From positions 1 through 52,839 of the forward strand of contig LJKK01000093.1 in the NCBI GenBank assembly GCA_001421185.1: DNA of 52,839 bases. The letters are read 5' to 3'. The notes beneath the pieces were generated by a model, which saw only the letters and a list, made by a program, of their open reading frames with translations, searched no databases and was not told the DNA's origin. Every line of letters starts with the position of its first letter. The first letter of the stretch is position 1. The DNA comes from Methanomassiliicoccales archaeon RumEn M1 (GTDB lineage Archaea; Thermoplasmatota; Thermoplasmata; Methanomassiliicoccales; Methanomassiliicoccaceae). The translations under genes were made by a program, and so were the position numbers. Below are positions 1 to 8,455 of this stretch, piece after piece.

Positions 1-621
1 CCGGGCAGGGACCATGTGGCGCCCGGTCCGCGCCAGCCAGGCGGAGGGGGGCTGCGCATCCTCCATGTCGGGAACATACACCCGGTCAAGGGCCTCGACG
101 TCCTGCTGGAGGCCCTCTCTGGCCTGGCGGACGTCCCGTTCCGCCTGGAGGTGGCGGGGGCCGTGGCCGATGAGCGGTTCCGCCGTTCGCTGGACGACCT
201 CATGGACGCGACGCTGCGCGAGCGGGTGCGCTTCCTGGGCCCGGTCCCGGCGGAGAGGACGGGCGAGCTGTATCGGACGACCGACGTGCTGGCGGTGCCT
301 TCACGGTACGAAGGGTTCGGCATAGCCCTGCTCGAGGCCATGGGCTTCGGCATTCCGGTCATCGCCGGCCGGGAAGGAGGGGCAGGGGAGCTGGTGACCC
401 ACGGCCGCGATGGGTTCCTCGTCCCTCCCGAAGACCCGAGGTCGGTGGCCCGCCACCTTCGCGCCCTTACCGACGGCGCCCTGCTCGAGGCCATGGGCCA
501 GGCGGCCCGTCGACGGTGGGAGGCCCATCCCACATGGGAGGAGAGCCTGGTGGCGGTGATCGACCTGATAGAGGGAGCCTCGCGCCTGATGCGCCACGTA
601 GGGATCATCCCTCGGCGATGA
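1..621 (+). CDS. Glycosyltransferase family 4, C-terminal part (5' truncated by window edge)
   Basis: The frame is open to the first base, so the start and the acceptor-binding N-terminal domain are missing. What remains is the nucleotide-sugar-binding Rossmann half of a GT-B enzyme: GNIHPVKGLDVLLEAL opens the domain, VRFLGPVPAERTGELY follows, then the family motif SRYEGFGIALLEAMGFGIPVIA with its Glu pair (E-x7-E), and GRDGFLVPPEDP near the end. Such enzymes transfer a sugar from an activated donor to a lipid, glycan or protein; the substrate cannot be told from this fragment. Its last 17 bases overlap the end of the convergent VWA gene. Confidence 0.85.
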   Translation, partial: PGRDHVAPGPRQPGGGGLRILHVGNIHPVKGLDVLLEALSGLADVPFRLEVAGAVADERFRRSLDDLMDATLRERVRFLGPVPAERTGELYRTTDVLAVPSRYEGFGIALLEAMGFGIPVIAGREGGAGELVTHGRDGFLVPPEDPRSVARHLRALTDGALLEAMGQAARRRWEAHPTWEESLVAVIDLIEGASRLMRHVGIIPRR

Positions 622-2053
622 TGCGTATGAGGTTGGAAGGGCTGCCCTCCACGTCCCAGGTGCTAGTGGGGAGTATCCACGTCTGGTCGGACAGCTCCTC
701 CAGCCCTCCCGCCTGGTCGGAGCCCACGATGAGCGTGAAGATGCGGGAGCCAGTCCGCCTGCGCAGGTCCTTCCATTCCTTGACCAGGTCCTCGTCGGTG
801 ACCTTCGATTCCCCATCGGTGAAGAACAGAACGTCCGCCCCGCGATAGTCCTTGTCGCTCAGCACCTCCAGTCCGGTGCGCAGGGCGGAGTTGAAGTCGG
901 TGTTCCCCTCGAAGTGCCGGCACACCGTGTCCAGCAAGCTCTTGGCCGCCATCTTCTTGTCCGCCAGGTTGAGCTCCAGCTTCCAATCCTCGGCCGCGAA
1001 GAGGATGACCTTGACATCCCTGCCCTCACGCTCCATGCGCCTCGCCAGCATCAGGATGAACGCCTTGGCTATCAGCTCCGGCTCGCCGCTCATGGAGCCC
1101 GAGGCGTCGATGAGGGCGATCACCGGGCCGCGCCTCTCGGGCTCCGGCTCCTGGCTCCAGTCCAGACCTCGCAGCCGATAGGTGAGCAGCTGACCTTCCA
1201 GCATCTGCGACAGGAACAGCGTCCGCAGTATGGGCACCTTGAGCTTCAGCAGCTCCACGGGAACGACGTGCTGCACGTCCTTGGAAGGACCGATGTCGTA
1301 CGCTTCCGAGGTGGCGAAGCTGCGGGTCTCCCTGCTCGCACCGCCGTACTCGACGTCCAGCTTGCCCATGAGGTCGATGATGCGCTGCATCTCCTTGTTC
1401 CTGCGCATGAGCTCGGAGAACTGATCGACCTTGCTCAGGTATTCGAACAGGGCCCTCTCCATCGATGCCTCCTCCCCTCCCTTGGGCAGCATCTCCTTCA
1501 TCCGGGCGATCATCTGCTGGTACAGCTCCAGCTCCTCCACGGCCGGGGACAGGCTCTCCTTGAAGGCCAGGCGCAGCATCCCCGGGACCTCCCCGCGGAC
1601 GTCCACCGCCGTGACCTCGTCCACTCCCTTGGCCAGAAGCTCATCGCCCGTCTTTCGCCTCCATGTGTTCAAGGTCAGTCCGACCAGTCCGGAGAAGCTC
1701 TGTTGGGCCACCGTGTCGGTCGGCAGCTCGATGGTACGATCGAGAATGTCATAGATCGTTCCCGCCACATATCGCAGGGCCAGGATCGCTAGGATGTCGC
1801 TCCTGAGGGACATCTCCTTCAGGCGTCCCCATTCGGGGGTCTCCTTCAGCGCCCTGAGCATTATGTGGAAGGCCCCATGGCGGGCGGCGTGCCGCCGCAC
1901 GTCCACGATCTGGCGTGAGGACACCAGTTCCTGGGCCAGTATATTAGCTATCTCCTCGCGCCGCCGCCGCGGTATGTGCCGAGGTCGGCCCACGACCAGC
2001 CGCACCGAGTCGTCGTTGGCCACCTTCTTCCATCTCGTCCCGTTGCTGGACAT
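605..2053 (-). CDS. VWA domain protein, ViaA-like partner of the MoxR ATPase
   Basis: 482 residues. The C-terminal third is a von Willebrand factor A domain with an intact metal-ion-dependent adhesion site: DASGSMSG (DxSxS), a threonine in GNTDFNSAL and aspartate in FFTDGES. The long helical N-terminal part resembles ViaA/CoxE-type proteins. In E. coli, ViaA works with the AAA+ ATPase RavA, and MoxR-VWA pairs act as chaperones in metal-cofactor or complex assembly. Here the gene starts 7 nt after the stop of the MoxR/RavA-like gene, so the two are almost certainly co-transcribed. The client is unknown. Confidence 0.85.
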   Translation of the reverse strand: MSSNGTRWKKVANDDSVRLVVGRPRHIPRRRREEIANILAQELVSSRQIVDVRRHAARHGAFHIMLRALKETPEWGRLKEMSLRSDILAILALRYVAGTIYDILDRTIELPTDTVAQQSFSGLVGLTLNTWRRKTGDELLAKGVDEVTAVDVRGEVPGMLRLAFKESLSPAVEELELYQQMIARMKEMLPKGGEEASMERALFEYLSKVDQFSELMRRNKEMQRIIDLMGKLDVEYGGASRETRSFATSEAYDIGPSKDVQHVVPVELLKLKVPILRTLFLSQMLEGQLLTYRLRGLDWSQEPEPERRGPVIALIDASGSMSGEPELIAKAFILMLARRMEREGRDVKVILFAAEDWKLELNLADKKMAAKSLLDTVCRHFEGNTDFNSALRTGLEVLSDKDYRGADVLFFTDGESKVTDEDLVKEWKDLRRRTGSRIFTLIVGSDQAGGLEELSDQTWILPTSTWDVEGSPSNLIRIIAEG

Positions 2054-2060
2054 GGCCGCC

Positions 2061-3507
2061 TCAGTGGGTCTGCGGCTCCTCCGACACCACGAGGTCCCTG
2101 ATCTCCTGCAGCATCCGTCTCATGTCGCTCATGGTCCTGGTCTTGGTATCGTAGAGGTCCAGCATGTCCTCCCGGTCCTTGCAGGACAGCCAGATGTTCT
2201 CATCCAGTTTCTTGACCAGGGTCGCTCTCTCGGCCTGAAGGTCCCTTTCGAGAAGGTTGAGCGTTTCCTCGAAGTCCTCGGCCTCACTGAGGTACAGCTC
2301 CCTCTGCTCCGGCGGCATGGTCAGCGTGACCGGGCTTCCCATGGCGGCGAACTTGTCCACCAGATTGGGGAGGTGGCGGGGGGGAGGTGCGCACCGAGCT
2401 CAGCTGGTATTGCTCCTCGCTGCCCGGCAGCAGATAATAATGATCGGGATTGCGGGAGGCGTGCTCTTTCAGCTCCTTCCACCGGTGGAACTCCATCTCG
2501 CACATGGGGCAGGAGACCGGCTTGGGGAGCACGAAGTCCTTTATCAGGACGGCGGACGCATGGAGGTCATGGAGGTCCTTCTCGCTCCTCTCCAGGTCGA
2601 CCCCTCCGGATATGGTGACCTCCAGGAGCAGCTTGCGCAGCGTGGCCAGCTCCTCCGGGCGCTTCCACATCATATGCTGGAGCAGCATCAGCATGGTCCG
2701 GTCCACGCTTTCCCTCCCCAATGCCTGGGAGGCCACCCGGAGCACCTGCACCATCTTCTTCCAGCGGCGGTCAGAGATGATCACACCGGTGTTGCGGAAC
2801 TCCCTCCTGAGGGCCACCAAGGCTTCCACCACCTCGCCATCGAGAGGCAGCTCGGCGGCGCGCTCCTTCATGCAGCACAGGTCGTCGACGGTCAGCAACG
2901 TGGAGGGCTCGAATGCCTCCGGGTTGCCGGTGATGAAGTCCACGAAGTTGGACTCGTCCTGAATGTACTCGACGAAGTAACGGAACAGGAACCGATCGTA
3001 GAGGGCCTCCAGGGACTCGTTCTCCTCGGGAAGCTCGTTGGAAGCGCCGAACACCGTGAACAGCGGCACGTCCAGTATGGCGGAGCCGTTGTGGTACTTG
3101 CGCTCATTGAGAATGGTCAACAGGGAGTTGAGGATGGAGGAGTTGGACTTGAAGATCTCGTCCAGGAAGGAGACGTTGGCCGTGGGGAGGTATCCCTCCA
3201 CCTTCCTGCTGAATATATCGGACTGCAGCGAGCTGAGCGACAGCGGTCCGAAGATCTCGTCAGGGGTGGTGAACCTCGTCAGAAGGTAGTAGAAGAAGGA
3301 CCCTCCCTCGATACAGTTGCACATGTTCTTGGCGAGAAGGCTCTTGGCCGTCCCCGGAGGGCCGATGAACAGGACATGCTCCCCGGAGATCAAGGCAAGC
3401 AGGGAGCCTGCGATCTCGTCCTCTCGTTCCTTGAAGTTAGCGTTAAGCTCGTCTTTTAGGGTCGTCAACTTGTCCTTCATCGTCTCGTTATGGATTTTGT
3501 ATGCCAC
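2061..3507 (-). CDS. MoxR-family AAA+ ATPase, RavA-like, with C2H2-like zinc finger (frameshifted)
   Basis: The N-terminal AAA+ module has Walker A GPPGTAKS and Walker B FLDE, with the MoxR-type insert and sensor regions after it. A C2H2-like finger (C-x2-C-x12-H-x6-H) follows around residues 330-355. The frame breaks at a run of seven G (2378-2384 on the plus strand). As read, the first frame runs on to 2284 and ends in a Pro-rich and then nonsense tail, while the frame continuing to 2061 carries a sensible helical C-terminus (VDKFAAMGSPVTL onward). Removing one base of the run joins them into 481 residues, close to E. coli RavA (498). Likely an indel error; slippage is an alternative. First gene of the pair with the VWA protein. 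Confidence 0.82.
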
Positions 3508-3621
3508 TCTATAAGCTTAGTTAATGGATGTACGAAATCGATGATGAACGCGATATGAACGATAAGGACATGAAGAAAAGACACTGGTAAAGGGTTTCAG
3601 GCTCCGACGATCGTCCTCATC

Positions 3622-3954
3622 TTAGATGAGATCGAACATCCCCAGGATGCCCAGGACCAAGGCTATGATGCCGATGATGGTCTGGAATCCCCCGAGCCAC
3701 TTCCCGAACTTCGTCAGGTACTTGCCCAGGACGGGGACCATGTAGAATACGCCGGTCAGGAGGATGATGCCCACCAGAGTGGCGATTATCCCCTGCAGGG
3801 ACCCTAGGTTCAGCAGGCCCACGATCAGGGCGATGATGCCGATCAGGACCTGGAAGCTTCCGAGCCACTTGCCGGCCTTCTCGAGGTACTTTCCGATACC
3901 GGGCAGGGCTCCGATGATCCCTACGCACAGCACCAATCCTCCGATCACGTTCAT
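3622..3954 (-). CDS. Small membrane protein with an internal duplication
   Basis: 110 residues, almost wholly hydrophobic, about four membrane segments. It is built of two copies of one unit: GKYLEKAGKWLGSFQVLIG followed by IALIVGLLNL in the first half, and GKYLTKFGKWLGGFQTIIG followed by IALVLGILGM in the second. The copies are about 45 residues apart. I do not recognise a named family. It sits alone between the RavA-like gene and the insertion sequence, and its stop is TAA. Confidence 0.7.
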   Translation of the reverse strand: MNVIGGLVLCVGIIGALPGIGKYLEKAGKWLGSFQVLIGIIALIVGLLNLGSLQGIIATLVGIILLTGVFYMVPVLGKYLTKFGKWLGGFQTIIGIIALVLGILGMFDLI

Positions 3955-3969
3955 TACTTCGGCCTCTCC

Positions 3970-5181
3970 TCAGTTCAGTGTGGGTAACGTCAACCGTCCG
4001 GCCACGAGATAGATCATCGTATCACGATACTCTTTCGCCTTGAACCCGTAGGCACGGCGGAACGCCGTGCGTATCTTGTTGTTCAAGCCTTCGGCGTAGC
4101 CGGACGTCACCTTCGAACGTATGCTCTCGATGATGCCGTCGAAGTGAGCTCGTATCGTCCTGGCCAGCTTCTCGATCTCCGGCATCCTGGACCGTTCGGC
4201 CCATGCGATCCATTTCTTCAAGTACCGCTTCGCCGTCCACCTGGGAAGCTGCCAGGCGCGCTGCAATGCCAGCTTGAACTGGTACGCCTTTGCGGTCTTG
4301 ATGTCGAGGTCCTTAAGCTTCGACATCTTCTCCTCCTGCCATTCCTCCAGGTTCTCCGGGTTCTTGAGCCACAGATACTTCGTCTTCTTCAGAAGCTCGT
4401 TGTCACGAGCTTCCTCGATGCGTATCTTGTTGATCGCATCGTTCATCAGCTTGATGACGTGGAAGTGATCGAACACCATCCTGGCGTTCGGGAACGTTTC
4501 CTTGCATGCGGCGATGAACGCCGGCGACAGATCCATGCGTACCAGCTTCACCTTCTCTGGATCGAGGCGACCTTCGGTCGCCTGGACGAAGCTGGTGAAG
4601 CTTTCCTTGCCCTTCCCCTCGGCGATGTGTATGATCCTTTTTCCCCGGAGGTCATAGAAGAACGTGACGTAGCGGTGTCCCTTCCTCACGGCGAACTCGT
4701 CGACCGCTATCTGATCGACGTCGCTGAGATCGATGTCCTTCCTCGCTTCGTTGACGTAATGGCGGAGTATCCTCCAGACGCTATCCTCATGGATATGGAG
4801 GTGGCCGGCGATGCCGGCCACCGACATCTCGTCGCTCATGGCCAGTACCATCGCCTCGATGTGAAGCGTGAAGCCCGAGTTCGGCCTTGCCCATGGCAGC
4901 TCGACCTGCTTCACTCCGTGGCCAGGACACGACGTTCGAGGAACGCGAGCATGGAGGTACGTCTCGTACTCGAAGAAGTTGAGATGCCTCCAGACTCGCT
5001 CCGACGTATCGTGCACCTGGCACATGCTCTGGCACTCGGGGCACGGGAACCGTGCCCCACGTTCGAAGTCGATGAAGATGTCCAGCCGCTTCTCGCTCGT
5101 GCTCAGCTCGACATCGCTAACGAACCATGGGGCCTTCAGCCCCAGGGCGGCCTGGAAGAGGAGCTTGTCCTTCACGAGCAA
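3970..5181 (-). CDS. ISL3-family transposase
   Basis: 403 residues, full length for the family. The N-terminus has a zinc-binding region (CPECQSMCQVHD and later TSCPGHG) and an HTH-like segment (MSVAGIAGHLHIHEDSVWRIL). The DDE catalytic residues are visible: Asp in VDEFAVRKGH, Asp in RMDLSPAFI, Glu in SGYAEGLNNKIR, and the family signature FDHFHVIKLMN lies between the second and third. Start is TTG at 5181 or GTG at 5175. No frameshift is seen, so the element may be active. The right part of the reading frame runs into the inverted repeat at its 3' end. Confidence 0.93.
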   Translation of the reverse strand: MLVKDKLLFQAALGLKAPWFVSDVELSTSEKRLDIFIDFERGARFPCPECQSMCQVHDTSERVWRHLNFFEYETYLHARVPRTSCPGHGVKQVELPWARPNSGFTLHIEAMVLAMSDEMSVAGIAGHLHIHEDSVWRILRHYVNEARKDIDLSDVDQIAVDEFAVRKGHRYVTFFYDLRGKRIIHIAEGKGKESFTSFVQATEGRLDPEKVKLVRMDLSPAFIAACKETFPNARMVFDHFHVIKLMNDAINKIRIEEARDNELLKKTKYLWLKNPENLEEWQEEKMSKLKDLDIKTAKAYQFKLALQRAWQLPRWTAKRYLKKWIAWAERSRMPEIEKLARTIRAHFDGIIESIRSKVTSGYAEGLNNKIRTAFRRAYGFKAKEYRDTMIYLVAGRLTLPTLN

Positions 5182-5215
5182 GTAACGCGGGAGAGAGCGA
5201 TAAGCTTACCCACAC
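3978..5215 (-). mobile_element. ISL3-type insertion sequence with short terminal inverted repeats
   Basis: The transposase gene is bounded by a 10-base inverted repeat, GTGTGGGTAA at 3978-3987 and TTACCCACAC at 5206-5215. The left copy overlaps the last codons of the transposase. Beyond these 10 bases the match is patchy and I see no clear 8-bp target duplication (flanks tcagttca and gatgttgg), so the exact ends are uncertain; ISL3 elements usually have longer repeats. No passenger gene is present. Confidence 0.6.
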
Positions 5216-5402
5216 GATGTTGGAGAGAGCCTTACTTCGACCAATCCGATTGCCATTTCAAAGCCTCCTCGGCTGGCCAGGAAACTTTCTATGAAGATAT
5301 ATAATTTTTTACAATTCTATTCAGATAGAAAATCATCATGGAACCAGCAAGGCAGGGCATGAACTTCGCTTATCATACGCATGGGCCAGATCAGAAGAGG
5401 AG
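5216..5402. other. AT-rich spacer between the insertion sequence and tRNA-Val
   Basis: Clearly richer in A and T than the surroundings, with a TATA-like stretch (gatatataatttttt, about 5297-5311). No coding frame is supported. On the minus strand it lies downstream of the tRNA 3' end and upstream of the transposase, so it may supply the transposase promoter or be debris of an older insertion at the tRNA gene. Confidence 0.4.
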
Positions 5403-5475
5403 TGGGCTCAGCCGGATTCGAACCGGCGGTCTCCTCCGTGTGAGGGAGACGTCATAACCGCTAGACCATGAGCCC
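5403..5475 (-). tRNA. tRNA-Val (anticodon CAC)
   Basis: Read on the minus strand it folds as a 73-nt cloverleaf. The 7-bp acceptor stem is GGGCTCA/TGAGCCC with discriminator A. The D arm has a GTC/GAC stem, the anticodon stem TCTCC/GGAGG carries the loop CTCACAC (anticodon CAC, reads GUG), and the T arm is GCCGG-TTCGAAT-CCGGC. CCA is not encoded and no intron is needed. Confidence 0.95.
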
Positions 5476-5494
5476 GAAGTGCTGAAACAAATGA

Positions 5495-5505
5495 GCATAT
5501 ATTAA
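5495..5505 (-). promoter_or_regulatory. TATA box of tRNA-Val
   Basis: Minus-strand CTTAATATATG lies about 25 bp upstream of the tRNA 5' end, the normal archaeal spacing. Confidence 0.7.
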
Positions 5506-5629
5506 GCTTTGGACTTCAACGCCTTCCTGCCGGCCAGCATGCCGGAGGCGTGGTAGCGGGTCAGGACGCAAACGACAAATAACCGCGCCCACCACTTTCT
5601 CTAAGCCGCTGGCCTCGTGCGGTGGGTGC

Positions 5630-6088
5630 ATGGTGATGAACATGTCGGAGCGCAAGAGGGAAGAGAGTGGTCCGCCCGCATCGTACTGGAGCCCCATCGA
5701 TGTGTTGCGTGACCTGGAGAGGGTGTTCGAGGACATGTGGGTCGGCCAGATGCCGTACCCGTCGACAAGGGTCCCCATGGTGGACATCCGCGACGAGGGC
5801 GAACGGTACCTCATCGAGGCCGATTTGCCGGGCATGACGAAGGAGAACGTGGAGATAGAGGTGGACCGCGACGCGTTGGTCCTGAAGGCCAGGAAGGAGA
5901 GGTCCGAGGAAGAGCGAGGGGAAGGATACATACGCCGCGAGAGGGGCGTATCCTCGTTCCATCGGCGTATAACCTTGCCGGATGATGCGGACCTGGAGCG
6001 AGCCTCCGCCAGGCTCAACAATGGCGTGCTGACAGTGACCTTGCCCAAGCGCGAGGGCGGGCACAAGCGGAAGGTAAACATCGAATGA
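5630..6088 (+). CDS. Small heat shock protein, Hsp20/alpha-crystallin family
   Basis: 152 residues. An ATP-independent holdase that binds unfolding proteins in the cytoplasm as a large oligomer. The alpha-crystallin domain spans about residues 45-140: VDIRDEGERYLIEADLPGMTKENVEIEV at its start, the conserved loop YIRRERGVSSFHRRITLP, and ARLNNGVLTVTLPK near the end, which carries the usual A-x-x-x-NGVL signature. The C-terminus HKRKVNIE supplies the I-x-type tail. Starts at 5630, 5636 or 5642 are all possible; I kept the longest. Single gene, convergent with the KaiC-like gene that ends near 6193. Confidence 0.93.
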   Translation: MVMNMSERKREESGPPASYWSPIDVLRDLERVFEDMWVGQMPYPSTRVPMVDIRDEGERYLIEADLPGMTKENVEIEVDRDALVLKARKERSEEERGEGYIRRERGVSSFHRRITLPDDADLERASARLNNGVLTVTLPKREGGHKRKVNIE

Positions 6089-6192
6089 GCGATGACGGCG
6101 GGCCCCGATGATGGGCCAGGGCCGCTTGGCCTGATGGAAGCAGCGCTGCCGCGATCTCCACCGCCTGAGGGCTCGCCCTGCCCCCGGCCCTC

Positions 6193-7635
6193 TCATTCCA
6201 GGAGGCTTCCTGACGAACAGCTCCCCATGGGGGGCGACAACGTAAAGCCGCCGTCCTGATGCAGGAGGCAGTAGAAACGGGTATCGATGTTCGCCCCTCT
6301 CAGCTTTACGCAGCGCAGCCATCTCTGGATGCGGGAGTCGTTCCCCTCGACCATTGCCAGCTCGAGGCGCCATCGGCCACGTACAGCTCCATGTGCTCGT
6401 TCGATTCCAGGGACGCCATGGGCGTCTCCGATATCACGATGCTGGTGAGGCCCAGGTCGCGGAAGGCGTCGAAGAGGTCCTGGACCTCCACCCTGGAGAG
6501 GGAGCGCTCCGACAACGCCATGAACGATTCGAAGGAGTCGAGGACGAAGAGCTGGGCCGAGCCCTTGGTCATCTCGTTCGACACGTATCGCATGACGATC
6601 TCGTGCCAGTTCCCCTTCTGGCCCTCCATGGAGCGCCGTAGCTCCACCATGTCGGCCACGATGAGGTTGTCCTGCGAGGCCCGTCGGTCCATTCCCAGCC
6701 CCTTCATCTGCCGGATGAGGGAGTCGCGCGATTGCTCCAGGGAGAAGAACATGCCCTTGATGCCGTGCTCGGCGGCCCGGTGCAGCATGTGGTATGCCAA
6801 AGTGGTCTTCATGCTGCCCCCCGGGCCGTTCAGCAGCAGCACGCTGCCGCGCGGCACGCCGCCCGCCATGATCTGGTCCAGCGCCTCGATGTAGGTGCTG
6901 AACGGCGGCTCCTCCGGCGCGATCGCCACAGCCGCCTGCTCCCTCGCCAGTCGGGCGACCTGCCGGACCATCTCCTGGACGTCGATCTCGCTGACGACGG
7001 CCTCACGGTCCTCTTCGGTGGGGGGCCGCGTGCTGTCATGGGCCGCCTTCAGTCCGCTCTCCAGCTGCGAGATGCCGGCCAGTCGATCGGCCATCTCCTT
7101 CTCGATCTCTGCCCTTATACGCGCCCGCTCCTTCTCCAGGGCGGCCGACAGGTCCTGGGCGGCCTCCAGCGCGTCGCCCAGGGCGTCGGAGCAGACGTCG
7201 CCGCGCATATGGAGGTCCTCCACGGCCTGCAGGGCCGGCTCGATCACCAACGCCAGGGCGTCCAGCTCCTCCTCGCGGACATCGAGCTCGCGCTGTCGTG
7301 CTTCCAGCGCCGCCCTCTCCGCCTGAAGGCGCTCGGCCGCTCTCTCTAGGTCCCTGGCCTCCTGCTCGAGCGCCTCCATCTCCTGCCGGAGCTCCCTCTC
7401 CCTCTCCTGAAGGACGGTGTGGCGGCCTCCCTGCATCTCAGTGAGGCTGCGCAGCCCGGCGGTCACCTTCGGCTTCTTGGTGGGAACGACATCCTTGGCC
7501 TCGCGAATGCCCACGGCCCCCCCGTGGCACAGGCCTCGGCGGTTGGGCGTTGATCATCTCCCCGCACCGCCAGCATTGGAGGTCGTTGGGCCCCACTCCC
7601 GCCCCGCAGCGTGGGCATTCCCTCACCCGAGCCAT
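6193..7635 (-). CDS. Zinc ribbon, coiled-coil and KaiC-like RecA ATPase protein (two frameshifts)
   Basis: Three frames make one protein of about 480 residues. An N-terminal zinc ribbon (ECPRCGAGVGPNDLQCWRCGE) starts at 7635, a coiled coil of about 150 residues rich in E, R and A follows, and a KaiC/RecA domain with Walker A GPGGSMKT and Walker B LFVLDSF comes last. Break 1 is a run of seven C at 7517-7523, where one base too many separates the ribbon from the rest. Break 2 is near 6365, where one base is missing; beyond it the other frame reads ELAMVEGNDSRIQRWLRCVK to a TGA at 6193, matching the KaiC neighbour's C-terminus. It starts 10 nt after the second KaiC gene. Role unknown; such ATPases often act in signalling. 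Confidence 0.8.
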
Positions 7636-7645
7636 GGCCCCACGC

Positions 7646-8359
7646 TCACTCGCTGATGGCCCTGGTCACCTGGAAGCGCCCCCCGGTGAAGAGGAGGGAG
7701 AACGAGGACGCGTCCTGGTTGGTCTCGCGCATCTTTATGCAACGGATGCGCCGCTGCGTCTCCACCTCTCTCACCATCTGCATCTTCAGGGTGATGATCG
7801 TGTCGGCCAGATAGCCCTCGTCGTAGGCGCCGGCGAACAAGCGGTCCGGCGAGACCTCCGAGATGAGGAACACCGTGGCGCCCAGATCGCGGAGCCACTC
7901 GAAGAGATAGAACATGTCGGTGCGGCGATTCCCCATCTCCGAGATTGTCTCCAGTACGCCCAGGGAATCGATGGCGATCACATCGAAGTTGAGATCGTTC
8001 TTCAAGCTCGTGATGTACCCCTTGAACACCTGCATCCAGGAGTCGCCCCCGGACACGTGCTTCAGGTTCTTCCGTATCAGTCCCAAGTCCAGAATGTGCA
8101 GCGAGTGCTTGACGTCCTCGGTGCGCATGCCCATCTTCTCCATCTGCCTCAGCAGGGAGTTCCTGGACTGCTCCAGGGTCACGTAGACGCAGGTCGCCTT
8201 CTCCTCACGCGCCTGGTTGTATAGGATGTAGTAGGCCAGAGAGGATTTCATGGTGCCAGGGGTGCCAGCCAGCAGCACGACCTGGCCCTGCGGGATGCCC
8301 CCTTCCAGGGCACGGTCATATCCCTCGATATAAGTCTTTATCCTTCCAGTGGGGTTCAT
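7646..8359 (-). CDS. KaiC-like single-domain RecA ATPase
   Basis: 237 residues from the ATG at 8359 (GTG 8368 and TTG 8371 are alternatives). Walker A is GTPGTMKS, the conserved YVTLEQSRNSLLRQM follows, and Walker B is FDVIAIDSLG. The C-terminal beta strands include DTIITLKMQ and RRIRCIKMRET. It is close to the KaiC half of the next gene and probably a duplicate of it; the two may form mixed oligomers. An AT-rich TATA-like box about 8382-8392 lies 28 bp before the start, and a GGAAGG tract is close to it. Confidence 0.88.
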   Translation of the reverse strand: MNPTGRIKTYIEGYDRALEGGIPQGQVVLLAGTPGTMKSSLAYYILYNQAREEKATCVYVTLEQSRNSLLRQMEKMGMRTEDVKHSLHILDLGLIRKNLKHVSGGDSWMQVFKGYITSLKNDLNFDVIAIDSLGVLETISEMGNRRTDMFYLFEWLRDLGATVFLISEVSPDRLFAGAYDEGYLADTIITLKMQMVREVETQRRIRCIKMRETNQDASSFSLLFTGGRFQVTRAISE

Positions 8360-8455
8360 CGGGGCCACCAACCTTCCTTTTTTAAATTATTATAATGTGA
8401 CCTCGAATGATGGAAGAATATAAAAGAATAGCCGTGAGGGGGCGTCCAGTGATAA

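Noticed and set aside
2061-2360. Separate 99-residue gene downstream of the RavA-like ATPase
   Set aside because: Its sequence continues the ATPase frame after removing one base from the G7 run, and the ATPase lacks a sensible end without it.
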